A stretch of DNA of 50,338 bases from Rhodoferax sp. (GTDB lineage Bacteria > Pseudomonadota > Gammaproteobacteria > Burkholderiales > Burkholderiaceae_C), in NCBI GenBank assembly GCA_030683195.1, contig JAUXQA010000336.1, positions 1-50,338 on the forward strand. Direction: 5' to 3'. Position 1 is the stretch's first letter. The number at the start of each line of letters is the position of its first letter. The notes beneath the pieces were generated by a model. The model was given only the letters and a program-made list of their open reading frames with translations, did not search any database and had not been told where the DNA came from. Shown here piece by piece: positions 49,843 through 50,338 of the stretch. A program made the translations under genes and the position numbers.

Positions 49843-50199
49843 TCATAAGTCAGTAATATAGGAAACAGAAGGATGGCGAAAGAATGACTTCATCAACGCG
49901 CTGTCATTTGCGATATTTTCAAGTTGCGCATCAAAGCGGCATTGCAGCTTTTCACCAGCCCTTAAGGGCGAGCGGGCCACGCCCGTGCGCTTGGCATGGC
50001 TCCATACCAATAAATCAGGATTCAAATCAGGCGCATAGCCGGGCAGGAAGTGAAGAGTCAGCTTCCCCCCTGTACTGGCGACATATTCCTTAACGTTTGC
50101 TTTCTTATGCGCCGGCAAGCCATCAACTACCAGTCGCACTGGTTTTTTGCGTCGATACATCATTTTCTTGAGCAACTCGACAAACAACTCTCCTGTCAA
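49843..50199 (-). pseudogene. IS630-family transposase fragment
   Basis: 118 residues covering only the C-terminal DDE part: VVDGLPAHK holds the second Asp and FLPGYAPDLNPDLLVWSHAK is the end motif. Family members normally have Glu just after NPD (NPDE); here it is Leu, so the catalytic Glu is lost. The frame is stopped 5' of TTG 50199, and the N-terminal half is missing. A decayed insertion remnant. Confidence 0.85.
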
Positions 50200-50338
50200 G
50201 GGGTCTCCTCGTTTTCAGTGCAATAAGTGACGGTACGCAAAGCTAGCACTGGCGCGGGGGTGGTCTGGGTAGACCGTTGATTTCATTGACTTTCCTGTTC
50301 GCTTTGTAAACGGGTATGGTGGCCTCCCACTTTTGAGG
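50200..50338. other. Window end, no gene seen
   Basis: No credible frame. The stretch ends with GGTGGCCTCCCACTTTTGAGG, which looks like the terminal region of some insertion sequences, but no repeat partner is present in the window. Confidence 0.3.

Noticed and set aside
1..50338. tRNA, rRNA, retron or diversity-generating retroelement
   Set aside because: No cloverleaf, rRNA-like or reverse-transcriptase sequence was recognised on reading through the window; a tRNAscan or Infernal run would be the decisive check.

Overview
The window looks like an accessory region (integrative element, plasmid or genomic island) of a betaproteobacterium, most likely Burkholderiales/Comamonadaceae. This is judged from protein style, moderate GC, a large tyrosine recombinase, solo ParB-like and DarB-like proteins, a DUF1173 protein, bactofilins and a C-terminus resembling Burkholderiales DUF1631 proteins. 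No rRNA, tRNA, virion or conjugation-pore genes were seen.

Layout. (1) 1-10.8 kb is a defence and stability block. It holds the end of a probable toxin-antitoxin pair whose antitoxin is frameshifted, an ISL3-type transposase overlapping the 3' end of hsdR, a type I restriction operon (hsdM, a HEPN-type Abi_2 gene, hsdS, hsdR) and a RES/Xre toxin-antitoxin pair. (2) 11.1-14.3 kb carries a 716-aa tyrosine recombinase and an unknown protein. (3) 14.4-33.4 kb is a long, almost entirely minus-strand array of small two-gene units: ParB-like protein, several unknowns, WGR-ligase, DNA methyltransferase, small membrane proteins, a 1715-aa methyltransferase-helicase and a glycine-zipper protein. (4) 33.6-44.4 kb is mostly plus strand: unknown pairs, DUF1173, two bactofilin-like genes, a PAPS-reductase-family protein and many small unknowns. 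(5) 44.5-50.3 kb has a lipoprotein, a GHKL ATPase, a DpdA/TGT-like protein and a decayed IS630 transposase end.

The most striking signal is a family of structured mRNA leaders. At least 14 gene units from 15 to 49 kb, on both strands, start with the same architecture. A short hairpin (often GCTGG-loop-CCAGC, but with compensated variants such as GCTAG/CTAGC, GCTGA/TCAGC and AACCAG/CTGGTT) is followed by an A/T-rich linker that usually ends in CAAC. A second hairpin follows, built as CCC..GGG-loop-CCC..GGG, and the start codon comes shortly after. In most copies a sigma70-like -10 box lies about 28-32 bases before hairpin 1. Stems change while pairing is kept, so the structure appears to matter. 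This may be an undescribed 5'-UTR element tying most of the element into one regulon.

Within units, genes are typically coupled by ATGA, TGATG or TAATG overlaps, and many units end in clear intrinsic terminators. Several small genes appear damaged by single-base shifts or an in-frame stop, so either the element is decaying or the assembly has indel errors.
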